Source of the DNA: Rhodobacteraceae bacterium QY30
GTDB taxonomy: Bacteria > Pseudomonadota > Alphaproteobacteria > Rhodobacterales > Rhodobacteraceae
Assembly: GCA_002356635.1 (NCBI GenBank)
Contig: CP023454.1
Coordinates: forward strand, 248,001 to 312,000
Length of the DNA stretch: 64,000 nucleotides
Direction of reading: 5' to 3'
Shown: positions 25,618-34,663 of the stretch, piece by piece
Numbering within the stretch: position 1 is the stretch's first letter
Layout of the letters: each line of letters begins with the position of its first letter
Position numbers and translations under genes: made by a program
Notes under the pieces: generated by a model
What the model was told of the DNA's origin: nothing
Databases searched by the model: none
What the model saw: the letters and a program-made list of their open reading frames with translations, nothing else

Positions 25618-27000
25618 GTGCGGCTTGTGAACCGAACTCTGGAGGAGCTTCGTCCCGGCGACGTCTCGGAACTGCGCCGGTTGGTCACGGCGGATGACCT
25701 TTACGTCTTCGCCGCGGCCTCGGGCAACTACAACCCCATGCACCTGACCGACAGCGACCTGGATGGCGACGGTCATCCCGAACGGGTCGCGCCGGGAATG
25801 TTCGTGGCCTCGCTGATCTCGGCGGTGCTGGGAACGCAGCTTCCGGGGGCGGGAACGCTGTATCGGCGGCAGGTGCTGGACTTTCACGCCCGCGCCCATG
25901 CCGGCGAGGAACTGGTCTGCCGGGTCGAGGTGCAGGAGAAGAAGTCCGACGGTTGCGTCCTTCTGTCGACGACCGTCACGCGCGCCGGCGATGGGGCGCT
26001 GATCCTGTCGGGCGAGGCTGAAGTGCTGGCTCCGTCCAGGAAATTCGACCGCGACGATATCGAGGTGCCGGGTCTGATCGTGCAGCGCCACCGCCATTTC
26101 GAGGCGCTGCTGGAACGGGCAAAGCCCTTGCCGGCGCTGCCCACTGCCGTGGTCTGCCCGGATGAGGCCAATTCGCTGGGCGGGGCGCTTCTGGCCGCGA
26201 AGGAAGGCATCATCGCGCCGGTCCTCATCGGCTCAGCCGAGGCAATTTCGCGTGCCGCAGCCGAGATGGGCGCGGATCTGGCCGGAACACAGGTCGTGGA
26301 CGTGGCGGGAGACGCCGCTGCCGCCGCGATCGCCTGCCAGATGGTGCACGAAGGCCGAGTGGCCGCAGTGATGAAGGGGCATCTGCACACTGACGACCTT
26401 CTGAAGCCGATGCTGGACAAGACGGCGGGCCTGCGTGACGGGCGGCGGTTCACCCATGTCTTCGTGATGGATGTGCCGGGCCAGCCCGAACCGATCTTCG
26501 TGACCGATGCGGCCATCAACATCGCCCCCGATCTGGCGACCAAGGTGGACATCTGCCAGAACGCCATCGACCTGGCGCTGTCCCTGGGGATGGACCCGCG
26601 CGTTGGCGTGCTTTCAGCGGTCGAAACGGTGAACCCGGCGATCCAGTCGTCCATCGACGCGGCGCTTTTGTCGAAGATGGCCGACCGCGGCCAGATCAGG
26701 GGCGGGCAGGTCGAAGGGCCGCTGGCGATGGACAACGCCATCGATATGGGCGCTGCGCGGACCAAGGGTCTGCGCGGTGGAGTTGCCGGGCGCGCCAATA
26801 TCCTGGTGGTGCCGGGGCTGGATGCCGGCAACATGCTGGCCAAGCAGTTGTCCTTCATGAGCCATGCCGAAGGCGCGGGGCTTGTCCTGGGCGCGCGCGT
26901 GCCGGTGATCCTGAATTCGCGGTCCGACAGCCCGATGTCGCGGCTTGCATCCTGCGCGGTTGCGGCGATCCATCACGCGGCAAAAGGGGGCAAGTCATGA
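25618..27000 (+). CDS. Bifunctional MaoC-like hydratase / phosphate acyltransferase
   Basis: 460 residues from a GTG with AGGAGG upstream. The N-terminal 140 residues form a MaoC hot-dog domain (FAAASGNYNPMHL, then ERVAPGMFVASLISAVLG), typical of (R)-specific enoyl-CoA hydratases. From about residue 160 a phosphate acetyl/butyryltransferase domain follows, ending NILVVPGLDAGNMLAKQL. The predicted activities are enoyl-CoA to (R)-3-hydroxyacyl-CoA, and acyl-CoA plus phosphate to acyl phosphate. The stop overlaps ackA (ATGA), so acyl phosphate would be passed to the kinase. This fusion is known in proteobacteria as bifunctional enoyl-CoA hydratase/phosphate acetyltransferase. Acyl chain preference is unknown. 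Confidence 0.88.
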   Translation: MRLVNRTLEELRPGDVSELRRLVTADDLYVFAAASGNYNPMHLTDSDLDGDGHPERVAPGMFVASLISAVLGTQLPGAGTLYRRQVLDFHARAHAGEELVCRVEVQEKKSDGCVLLSTTVTRAGDGALILSGEAEVLAPSRKFDRDDIEVPGLIVQRHRHFEALLERAKPLPALPTAVVCPDEANSLGGALLAAKEGIIAPVLIGSAEAISRAAAEMGADLAGTQVVDVAGDAAAAAIACQMVHEGRVAAVMKGHLHTDDLLKPMLDKTAGLRDGRRFTHVFVMDVPGQPEPIFVTDAAINIAPDLATKVDICQNAIDLALSLGMDPRVGVLSAVETVNPAIQSSIDAALLSKMADRGQIRGGQVEGPLAMDNAIDMGAARTKGLRGGVAGRANILVVPGLDAGNMLAKQLSFMSHAEGAGLVLGARVPVILNSRSDSPMSRLASCAVAAIHHAAKGGKS

Positions 27001-28199
27001 CCGAGGATTGGAAGAACCGTGTCTTCCTGACGCTGAACGCCGGGTCCTCATCGCTGAAGGTGGCTCTTTATGGCGCTTATGACGACACCCCGATCATCAC
27101 TGGACAGGCGGACAGGATCGGCCCGGAAGGTACGCTGAAGCTGAAGGATGGCGAAGGCCAGCCGATGCAGGTGGTGGCGGGCGATCTGACGACGCATGAT
27201 GGCGCGCTGGGCGCGGCCATCGCCACGATCCGCACCGCGCGGCCGGATCTGCGGCTGGCCGCGATTGGCCATCGCGTCGTGCATGGCGGAGCGCAGTACA
27301 CCGCGCCGGTCGTTCTGACGCCCGAGGTGATGGAGGATCTGGGGAAGCTTTCGTCCTTTGCACCCTTGCACCAGCCGCACAATCTGGCCGGGGTTCGCAC
27401 CGCGATGGCAGCCTTTCCGGGTGTGCCGCAGGTGGCCTGTTTCGACACGGCCTTCCACCGCGGCCAGCCGTTCGTGAATGACACCTTCGCCATCCCCTAC
27501 CGCTATTATGAACAGGGCGTGCGCCGTTACGGCTTCCACGGCTTGTCTTATGACTATGTGACCGGCGAATTGCAGCGGATCGCGCCGCACCTGATGGCGG
27601 GGCGCGTCGTGGTGGCGCATCTGGGCAATGGCGCGTCGATGTGCGCGATCTACCGGGGCCAGTCGGTCGCTTCGTCCATGGGCTTTTCGGCGCTGGACGG
27701 GTTGCCGATGGGCACCCGCTGCGGCCAGATCGACCCCGGCGTGTTGCTGTACATGCTGGATCAGGAAAAGCTGGATACCGCCCAGATCCGGCAGATCCTT
27801 TACAACGAATCCGGGCTCATGGGCCTGTCGGGCGGCCTGTCCAACGACATGCGCAGCCTGGAGGCTGCCGACAGCCCGGAAGCGCATCGCGCCATCGATT
27901 ACTTTGTCTTCCGTATCCAGCGGGAACTGGGCGCGATGGCCGCGGTCATGGGCGGGATCGACGCCTTGGTCTTCTGCGGCGGCATTGGTGAAAACAGCCG
28001 CGTCGTGCGGCGCCGGGTCTGCGAACGGCTGGGCTGGATGGGGATCGAGATCGACCACGGCCTGAACGCCCAGGGGTCGCAGATCATCTCGTCTGAATTC
28101 GCGCGCACCACCGTGATGGTGGTGCCGACGCACGAAGAACTTGTGATCGCCCGCGCCGCCCGTGCGGTGGCCGGCGTTCCCGCGAAGGAGGCGGCATGA
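26997..28199 (+). CDS. ackA: Acetate kinase
   Basis: 400 residues, normal length. ASKHA-fold motifs are intact: LTLNAGSSSLKVALY at the N-terminus, HRVVHGG, the FDTAFH catalytic aspartate region, YRRYGFHGLSYDYV-like text, GARMGTRCGQIDPG-like loop (LPMGTRCGQIDPG) and FCGGIGENS. It converts acyl phosphate plus ADP to carboxylate plus ATP. Overlaps of 4 bases at both ends (with the Pta fusion before and the CoA-transferase A gene after) indicate tight translational coupling. Propionate or butyrate could also be substrates. Confidence 0.94.
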   Translation: MTEDWKNRVFLTLNAGSSSLKVALYGAYDDTPIITGQADRIGPEGTLKLKDGEGQPMQVVAGDLTTHDGALGAAIATIRTARPDLRLAAIGHRVVHGGAQYTAPVVLTPEVMEDLGKLSSFAPLHQPHNLAGVRTAMAAFPGVPQVACFDTAFHRGQPFVNDTFAIPYRYYEQGVRRYGFHGLSYDYVTGELQRIAPHLMAGRVVVAHLGNGASMCAIYRGQSVASSMGFSALDGLPMGTRCGQIDPGVLLYMLDQEKLDTAQIRQILYNESGLMGLSGGLSNDMRSLEAADSPEAHRAIDYFVFRIQRELGAMAAVMGGIDALVFCGGIGENSRVVRRRVCERLGWMGIEIDHGLNAQGSQIISSEFARTTVMVVPTHEELVIARAARAVAGVPAKEAA

Positions 28200-28849
28200 A
28201 AGGCGCACTGAAACCCGAAGCGGCGGCCGAGATGATCCCGGATGGCGCAAGCCTGCTGATCGGCGGCTTCATGGCTGTCGGATCGCCCGAACGCCTGATC
28301 GACGCGATGGTCGAACGCGGCACGAAGGATCTGACGGTGATCGCCAATGACACCGCGATGCCCGGCAAGGGAACCGGAAAGCTCATTTCGGCCGGGATGG
28401 TGTCGCGGGTCATCGCCTCGCATATCGGGCTCAACCCCGAGACGCAGGCCAAGATGATCGCGGGCGAGATCTCCTGCGAACTGGTCCCGCAGGGAACCCT
28501 TGTTGAACGCATCCGCGCCGGCGGCATGGGGTTGGGGGGCGTGCTGACGCCCACCGGCATCGGGACCGAGGTCGAGGATGGCAAGCAGGTCATCGAGGTT
28601 GAGGGCAACCGCTATCTGCTGGAAACCCCGATCAAGGCCGATTTCGCCCTCATCGGCGCCTGGCAGGCGGATTACGTCGGCAACCTTGCCTATCTGCTGA
28701 CGGCGCACAACTTCAACCCGGTGATGGCGCTGGCGGGCAAGGTGGTGATCGCCGAACCCGAAAGCATCGTGCCGGTGGGAGTGATCGCGCCGGATGCCGT
28801 GAAGACGCCCGGCGTTCTGGTCGACCATCTTCTGATCCGCCCGAACTAA
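28196..28849 (+). CDS. 3-oxoacid/acetate CoA-transferase subunit A
   Basis: 217 residues, AtoD/ScoA type. The glycine-rich start PDGASLLIGGFMAVGSPERLIDAM and the later GVLTPTGIGTEVEDGKQ are family hallmarks of the alpha subunit. With subunit B it moves CoA between carboxylic acids, for example from succinyl-CoA or acetyl-CoA to acetoacetate or butyrate. It overlaps ackA by 4 bases and is followed by subunit B after a strong AGGAGG. The resemblance is closer to acetate/acetoacetate transferases than to the 3-oxoadipate enzymes, but this is a reading by eye. Confidence 0.9.
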   Translation: MKGALKPEAAAEMIPDGASLLIGGFMAVGSPERLIDAMVERGTKDLTVIANDTAMPGKGTGKLISAGMVSRVIASHIGLNPETQAKMIAGEISCELVPQGTLVERIRAGGMGLGGVLTPTGIGTEVEDGKQVIEVEGNRYLLETPIKADFALIGAWQADYVGNLAYLLTAHNFNPVMALAGKVVIAEPESIVPVGVIAPDAVKTPGVLVDHLLIRPN

Positions 28850-28861
28850 GGAGGAAACGGC

Positions 28862-29515
28862 ATGGATGCCAAGGAACTGATCGCCCGTCGTGTCGCGCGC
28901 GAGATCAAGTCGGGGATGCTGGTCAACCTCGGGATCGGGCTGCCGTCGCTGGTGGCGAATTTCGTGCCGCAAAGCCTCGGGGTTTTCTTTCAGGCCGAAA
29001 ACGGTGTGATCGGCCTTGGCGCCCGTCCGCCGGAAGGGATGCAGGACCCGCACCTGACGGACGCAGGCGGCGGTTTTGTCTCGGCAGTGCCGGGGGCGGC
29101 CTCGATCGACAGCGCGATGAGCTTTGGCCTGATCCGCGGCGGGCACCTGGACATGACGGTGCTGGGCGGCTTGCAGGTGGATGAAAAGGGCCATCTGGCG
29201 AACTGGAAGGTGCCGGGCAAGATGGTGCCGGGCATGGGCGGGGCGATGGATCTGGTCACGGGCGCGGCCCGGGTCGTGGTGGCCATGCAGCATTCGGCCA
29301 AGGGGGCGTCGAAGATCGTCAAGCGCTGCACACTGCCGCTGACGGCGCAGCGCCGGGTCGACCTGATCGTGACCGATCTTGCGGTAATCGAGCCGGGGCC
29401 CGAGGGCCTGATCCTGCGCGAACGCGCGCCGGGTATCGGGCTTGACCATATCCGCGCCGCGACCGATGCAAACCTGATCGTCATGGGCGACATCCCCGAG
29501 ATGGCGTTGGACTAA
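28862..29515 (+). CDS. 3-oxoacid/acetate CoA-transferase subunit B
   Basis: 217 residues, AtoA/ScoB type. The catalytic glutamate is in the E-N-G-x-x-G motif of FFQAENGVIGLG; MLVNLGIGLPSLVANF near the N-terminus and GGAMDLVTGAARVVVAM in the middle are typical. A very good Shine-Dalgarno (AAGGAGG) lies 8 bases upstream. It is the last gene of the six-gene operon; no clear terminator was seen in the 179 bases before the following hydrolase gene. Confidence 0.9.
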   Translation: MDAKELIARRVAREIKSGMLVNLGIGLPSLVANFVPQSLGVFFQAENGVIGLGARPPEGMQDPHLTDAGGGFVSAVPGAASIDSAMSFGLIRGGHLDMTVLGGLQVDEKGHLANWKVPGKMVPGMGGAMDLVTGAARVVVAMQHSAKGASKIVKRCTLPLTAQRRVDLIVTDLAVIEPGPEGLILRERAPGIGLDHIRAATDANLIVMGDIPEMALD

Positions 29516-29694
29516 CCGGACGCGCGACTCTCCTCTGGGGCTTGCCTTCCGTGCGGCGCTGGTCACATGATTGCCGAAATGCGGCGGCGCTTTGTCCCCG
29601 TGCTGCCAACGGCATGGAGAGCCAGCCGTGGTCCGACCGCGGCGGTATCTTCCCGCAGCCGGGGTAGAAAGGGCATCCCAGGGAAAGGAACGAC

Positions 29695-30558
29695 ATGCTT
29701 TGGTTCGACGCCGAGGATGGCACCAGACTGGCCTATCGCGACGATGGGGTGGGCTTGCCGCTTCTGGCGTTGGCGGGGCTGACGCGGGATGGGCGGGATT
29801 TCGACTACCTTGCGCAGCACTTGCCGGGGAACATCCGGCTGATCCGGCTGGACAGTCGCGGGCGCGGCGCGTCGGCCTGGGCCGCGCCTGAAACCTACAC
29901 CGTCGTTCAGGAAGCGCGGGATGCGCTGGCGCTGCTGGATCACCTGCGGCTCGATCGTGCGGCGGTCATCGGATCTTCGCGCGGGGGGCTTCTGGGCATG
30001 TTCATCGCGATGACCGCCAAAGACCGGCTGCTGGGGCTGTGCCTGAACGACGTGGGGCCCGTACTGGAAAAGGACGGCCTGCTCCGGATCGGTTCTTACA
30101 TCGGGGTCTTGCCCACAGTCGCGACGCTTGCGGAAATCGCCGACCGGATGGGCGCCGCGATGCCCGGCTTCGATCACGTCTCGCAATACCGCTGGCAGGA
30201 AGAAACCGTGCGCCACTATGTGCAGATGGAGGGCAAGGTCGCCCTGACCTACGACCCCGCCCTTCGAATCGGTTTCGAGGCCGCCATTGCCAGTCCCGCC
30301 GATGACCCTTGGCCGCTGTTCGATGCCTGCGCCCATCTGCCGCTGGCGCTGGTCCGTGGCGCGAATTCCGATGTCCTGTCAGGCGCCACGGCACAAGAGA
30401 TGTGCCGCCGCCGGCCTGACATGCTTTACGCTGAAGTTCCGAACCGCGGCCATATCCCCTTTCTGGACGAACCGGAGGCGATCAGTTGCATCCAACGCTG
30501 GCTCTCCGTCGTGGCGATGGCGGCGGCGTCCCATCCGCAGGCAGTCTCTGCGACGTGA
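29695..30558 (+). CDS. Alpha/beta hydrolase
   Basis: 287 residues. Motifs: AGLTRDGRDFDYLA (oxyanion region), LDSRGRGAS, the nucleophile elbow GSSRGG with its serine near residue 102, and a C-terminal histidine in NRGHIPFLDEPE. It resembles lactonase, esterase or haloalkane-dehalogenase-like members, without features fixing the substrate. The ATG at 29695 follows GGGAAAGGAACG. It might be read through from the CoA-transferase operon on the same strand, but 179 intervening bases make an independent promoter likelier. Confidence 0.85.
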   Translation: MLWFDAEDGTRLAYRDDGVGLPLLALAGLTRDGRDFDYLAQHLPGNIRLIRLDSRGRGASAWAAPETYTVVQEARDALALLDHLRLDRAAVIGSSRGGLLGMFIAMTAKDRLLGLCLNDVGPVLEKDGLLRIGSYIGVLPTVATLAEIADRMGAAMPGFDHVSQYRWQEETVRHYVQMEGKVALTYDPALRIGFEAAIASPADDPWPLFDACAHLPLALVRGANSDVLSGATAQEMCRRRPDMLYAEVPNRGHIPFLDEPEAISCIQRWLSVVAMAAASHPQAVSAT

Positions 30559-30630
30559 TCCGAAGCTGGCGTCTTTCCACGCCGCCCCGCTTCCGCTAGG
30601 TCTGCGCAGGAACGGAATTCGGGGCAGGCC

Positions 30631-31917
30631 ATGGATCATTTTCTGTATCGCGACGGGGTTCTTCATGCCGAAGGCGTAGCCCTTCCGCGCATCGCCGCCG
30701 AGGTGGGCACACCCTTCTACGTCTATTCGACCGCCACTCTGACCCGGCATTACCAGTTGTTCGACGACGCGCTGGGCGATCTGCCGCATCTGGTGTGCTT
30801 TTCAGTGAAGTCGCTGTCGAACATCGCGGTGCTAAAGACGCTGGCAGGCCTTGGCGCGGGGATGGACGTGGTTTCGGGCGGGGAATACCGCCGCGCCCGC
30901 GCCGCCGGGGTGCCGGGTGATAAGATCGTGTTTTCCGGTGTCGGCAAGACGGTCGAGGAGATGAGGCTGACGCTGGACGGTGGCATTCGCCAGTACAACG
31001 TCGAAAGCGAAGCCGAGATGGAGGCGCTGAACGCCGTTGCCCTCTCGATGGGCAAGGTCGCGCCGATCACCGTCCGGGTGAACCCGGATGTCGATGCCAA
31101 GACCCATGCCAAGATCGCGACGGGCAAGAAGGAAAACAAGTTCGGCATCCCGATCAGCCGCGCGCGCGAGGTCTATGCGCTTGCCGCCAGTCTGCCGGGA
31201 CTGCGGGTCGTCGGCATCGACGTGCATATCGGCAGCCAGCTGACCGATCTTGCGCCCTTCGCGCAGGCCTTCGACAAGATTGCGGAACTGGCTGTGGCGC
31301 TACGCGCCGATGGCCACAGTATCGAACGACTGGATCTGGGCGGCGGACTGGGCATCCCCTATACGCAAAGCAACGACACGCCGCCCTTGCCGCATGACTA
31401 CGGCGCGCTGGTCCGCGAAAAGCTTGGCCATCTGGGCTGCGAGATCGAGATCGAGCCGGGGCGGCTGATTTCGGGCAATGCCGGACTGCTGGTCGCTTCG
31501 GTGATCTATGCGAAATCGGGCGAGGAGCGGGATTTCCTGATCCTTGATGCCGCGATGAACGATCTGGTCCGCCCGTCCATGTATGACGCGCATCATGACG
31601 TGGTTCCCGTGGTCGAACCCGCGGCAGCGGCGGAGCGGCAAAGCTATGATGTGGTTGGCCCGGTCTGCGAAACCGGTGACACCTTCGCACGGGGCCGGGC
31701 GCTGCCGGAACTCAGCGCCGGTGATCTGGTCGCCTTCCGGTCCGCGGGGGCCTATGGCGCGGTGATGGCATCGGAATACAACACCCGGCCGCTAGTGCCC
31801 GAGGTGCTGGTTCACGGGGATCACTATGCCGTCATTCGCGAAAGACCGTCCTATGAGGAGATCCTGAACCGCGATAGGCTTCCCTCCTGGCTTGAGGACA
31901 GCGGGGACAGCGCCTGA
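30631..31917 (+). CDS. lysA: Diaminopimelate decarboxylase
   Basis: 428 residues, a fold-type III PLP enzyme. The PLP lysine is K60 in FSVKSLSN; other hallmarks are DVVSGGEYRRA, HIGSQLTD, the glycine-rich LDLGGGLGIPY for the PLP phosphate, EPGRLISGNAG, and GPVCETGD with the active-site cysteine. It converts meso-diaminopimelate to lysine, the final step. It ends 11 bases before a TIGR02302-type membrane protein gene; this lysA-TIGR02302 order recurs in Rhodobacteraceae. Confidence 0.96.
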   Translation: MDHFLYRDGVLHAEGVALPRIAAEVGTPFYVYSTATLTRHYQLFDDALGDLPHLVCFSVKSLSNIAVLKTLAGLGAGMDVVSGGEYRRARAAGVPGDKIVFSGVGKTVEEMRLTLDGGIRQYNVESEAEMEALNAVALSMGKVAPITVRVNPDVDAKTHAKIATGKKENKFGIPISRAREVYALAASLPGLRVVGIDVHIGSQLTDLAPFAQAFDKIAELAVALRADGHSIERLDLGGGLGIPYTQSNDTPPLPHDYGALVREKLGHLGCEIEIEPGRLISGNAGLLVASVIYAKSGEERDFLILDAAMNDLVRPSMYDAHHDVVPVVEPAAAAERQSYDVVGPVCETGDTFARGRALPELSAGDLVAFRSAGAYGAVMASEYNTRPLVPEVLVHGDHYAVIRERPSYEEILNRDRLPSWLEDSGDSA

Positions 31918-31928
31918 CCAAGGACGGA

Positions 31929-34610
31929 ATGACAGATCCAGACCGCATTCCGCAGGGGGTTCGTCGCCGCCTGCTTTGGCCGCTGCGCCTCACGCGTCTT
32001 GGAATGGCGGCCGAGCGGGCCGTCCGTCTGTTCTGGCCGGCCTGGACGATCCTTTTCCTGACGATCGCGGCCTTTGCCTTCGGGCTTCAGGACAGTCTGC
32101 CGCTTGAGGTGCTCTGGCCCCTGACGGTGCTGGCGGCGCTGGCGCTGGCCGGTTTCCTGCTGCGGGGCCTCTGGCGGTTCCGCTGGCCGGGCCGGGACGA
32201 GGCGCTGGCGCGGCTGGATGCGTCCCTTCCGGGGCGGCCGCTTGCGACGCTGGCCGACCAGCCCGCGCAACGGGACGGCGATGCCGGAACGCAGGCTGTC
32301 TGGCAGGCGCACCGTGACCGGATGGCGGCGCGGGCCGCCGCGGCGCGGGCGGTCGATCCCGACCTGCAACTTGCGGACCGCGATCCTTTCGCGCTGCGCT
32401 ATCTGGGGGCGACGGCGCTGGCGATGGCGCTGCTGTTCGGCTCGGCCTGGCGCGGGGCCGAGATTGCCGCCGCCTTGACCGGGGCGCCGGTGCCGGCGGC
32501 CACGGCCGCCACCGGGCCGCAGTGGGAAGGCTGGATCGAGCCGCCGCTTTATACCGGACGCCCGACCCTTTACCTGAACAAGGTCGAGGAGGCGGCGCTG
32601 ACCATCCCAGAGGGCAGCACCATACAATTGCGCCTGTATGGCGACGTGTCCGTGTCGGAATCCGTGTCGGATCCGGCCACGCCGGTTCCGGTGGCGGCGG
32701 GAACAGAGGCCGGGAAACCGGCCGGAACGGCAACCGGAATGCGCAGCTTCGTCGCCACCCGGACCGGTGCGCTGGAGATCGGCGGCGCGAACGGGCGGCG
32801 CCTTGATCTGACGGTGCAGCCCGATGCCGACCCGACCGTCACCGCCAAGGCGCAGATCGGGCGCAAGGCCGACGGGCGGATGTCACTGCCTTTCACGGCC
32901 GGGGATGACTATGGCGTCACCGGCGGCACGGCCACCATCACGCTGGACCTTGCGGCGCTGGACCGTCGCTACGGGCTGACGGCCCAACCCGAACCACGCG
33001 ATCCGCTGGTCTTCGATCTGCCGCTGCCCATCAGCGGCAAGCGAACCGGATTTTCGGAAGTTCTGGCCGAGAATGCCTCTGAACATCCTTGGGCCAACCT
33101 GCCTGTGGTGATCGCGCTGGAAGTGAAGGACGGGCGCAACCAGACCGGTGCGGCCGAACCTTTGCATCTGGTGCTGCCGGGGCGGCGGTTCTTTGATCCG
33201 GTAGCGGCCGCGGTGATCGAGACCCGCCGCGACCTGCTGTGGACCCGCCAGAACGGCGCGCGCAGTCTGCAGATCCTGCGGGCCATCACCAACCGGCCCG
33301 AAGGCCTGGTCCGTAATGAACGCGCCTACCTGATGTTGCGCGTCGTGATCGACCGGCTGGAGGCGGCGTTGAAGGATTTCACTCCGGCGGCGCGGGACGA
33401 CCTTGCCAAGGCGCTGTGGGAAGTTGCGCTGCTGATCGAGGATGGCGGCCTGTCGGACGCGCTGCAGCGGATGCAGCAGGCCCAGGAACGCCTGTCGGAA
33501 GCGATGCGCAACGGCGCCTCGCCCGAGGAAATCCAGAAGCTGATGCAGGACCTGAAGGAAGCAACCGACGACTACCTGCGCAAGCTGGCCGAGAACATGG
33601 AAAACTCGACCGACGAACCCGACCGCCGGGCCGAGGGGGAACGTCAGCAGGTGACGGGGAACCAGATCCAGCAGATGATGGATGAAATCCAGAAGCTGAT
33701 GGAACAGGGCCGCATGGCCGAGGCGCAAGAGCTTCTGGATCAGCTTGCCCGGATGATGGAGAACCTGAAGGTGACAGAAGGCAGCGGCGGCGAAGGGATG
33801 CCGATGCCGGGTGGCAAGGGCGGGCAGCAGCAGTCGATGCGCAACCTTCAGGACACGCTGAAGGGCCAGCAGGGATTGTCTGACGACACGTTCCAGCAAG
33901 GACAGCAGGGGCAGGATCGACAGGGCCAGAATCCGCAGGATCCGGGCCAGGGACAAGGCCAACCCGGACCGGAAGGGCAGGGCCAGGCGCAGCAGGGCCA
34001 ACCGCAGGATGGGCAAGACGGGCAGGCCCCGAACGGTGAACGCCAAGAGGGTTCGGGCAGCACACCCGGCCAGGCGCAGGATGGAAGCGGCGGACAGGGG
34101 GGCCAGCCGTCGCTGGCCGAACGGCAGCAGCAGCTGCGCCGCGAACTCGACCGGCAGCGAGAGGGACTTCCGGGCGCCGGGACCGAGGCGGGCGACGCCG
34201 CGCGCCAGTCCCTGGACGATGCCGCCCGCGCGATGGACGAAGCGGAACAGGCGCTGCGCGACGGAAAAACCAGTCGCGCCATCGACCGGCAGGCCGAGGC
34301 GATCCAGAACCTGCGGGAGGGGTTGAAGTCGCTGGGCCAGGCGCTGGCGCAGAACCAGCCGCAGCAGGGCCAGCCGGGGGCGGGGGAACAATCGGCCGAG
34401 GGCGACCCGGACCGACTGGTGCCGCGCGATCCGCTGGGCCGCACTGCAGGGCGGACGGGGCAGCTGGGAACGGATGCCGACATGCTGCAGGGCCAGGACA
34501 TTTACCGCCGCGCCCGCGACCTTTTGGACGACATCCGCCGCCGCGCCGGGGAACGCACCCGCCCGGTGCCGGAACTGGATTACCTGCGCCGCCTTCTGGA
34601 CCGGTTCTGA
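31929..34610 (+). CDS. TIGR02302-type membrane protein (DUF4175) with Gln/Gly-rich region
   Basis: 893 residues. Membrane segments lie near residues 34-52, 58-78 and 155-175. A large extracytoplasmic part follows with beta-rich text (WEGWIEPPLYTGRPTLYLNK), then helical charged repeats (EEIQKLMQDLKEATDDYLRK). Residues about 625-725 are extremely rich in Q, G, P and D with a G-Q repeat character. The C-terminus returns to helical sequence (DLLDDIRRRAGERTRP). The family is conserved in alphaproteobacteria without a role known to me; its position after lysA and the coiled regions suggest an envelope function. A bidirectional terminator follows. Confidence 0.88.
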   Translation: MTDPDRIPQGVRRRLLWPLRLTRLGMAAERAVRLFWPAWTILFLTIAAFAFGLQDSLPLEVLWPLTVLAALALAGFLLRGLWRFRWPGRDEALARLDASLPGRPLATLADQPAQRDGDAGTQAVWQAHRDRMAARAAAARAVDPDLQLADRDPFALRYLGATALAMALLFGSAWRGAEIAAALTGAPVPAATAATGPQWEGWIEPPLYTGRPTLYLNKVEEAALTIPEGSTIQLRLYGDVSVSESVSDPATPVPVAAGTEAGKPAGTATGMRSFVATRTGALEIGGANGRRLDLTVQPDADPTVTAKAQIGRKADGRMSLPFTAGDDYGVTGGTATITLDLAALDRRYGLTAQPEPRDPLVFDLPLPISGKRTGFSEVLAENASEHPWANLPVVIALEVKDGRNQTGAAEPLHLVLPGRRFFDPVAAAVIETRRDLLWTRQNGARSLQILRAITNRPEGLVRNERAYLMLRVVIDRLEAALKDFTPAARDDLAKALWEVALLIEDGGLSDALQRMQQAQERLSEAMRNGASPEEIQKLMQDLKEATDDYLRKLAENMENSTDEPDRRAEGERQQVTGNQIQQMMDEIQKLMEQGRMAEAQELLDQLARMMENLKVTEGSGGEGMPMPGGKGGQQQSMRNLQDTLKGQQGLSDDTFQQGQQGQDRQGQNPQDPGQGQGQPGPEGQGQAQQGQPQDGQDGQAPNGERQEGSGSTPGQAQDGSGGQGGQPSLAERQQQLRRELDRQREGLPGAGTEAGDAARQSLDDAARAMDEAEQALRDGKTSRAIDRQAEAIQNLREGLKSLGQALAQNQPQQGQPGAGEQSAEGDPDRLVPRDPLGRTAGRTGQLGTDADMLQGQDIYRRARDLLDDIRRRAGERTRPVPELDYLRRLLDRF

Positions 34611-34614
34611 AACG

Positions 34615-34640
34615 AAAAAGACCGGGCGCTGGGCCCGGCC
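34615..34640. terminator. Bidirectional terminator between TIGR02302 gene and dapA
   Basis: The stem GACCGGGC (34620-34627) / GCCCGGCC (34633-34640) with a GCTGG loop lies between the convergent stops. Read leftward it is followed by five T residues (complement of A 34615-34619), giving a good terminator for dapA; rightward it has only three T residues. Confidence 0.8.
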
Positions 34641-34663
34641 TTTGATCAATGTCCTGGCCTTGA

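Noticed and set aside
22974-25688. 904-codon minus-strand frame antisense to DUF3141
   Set aside because: No recognisable domain and typical antisense composition; the plus-strand frame has a catalytic elbow and operon context.
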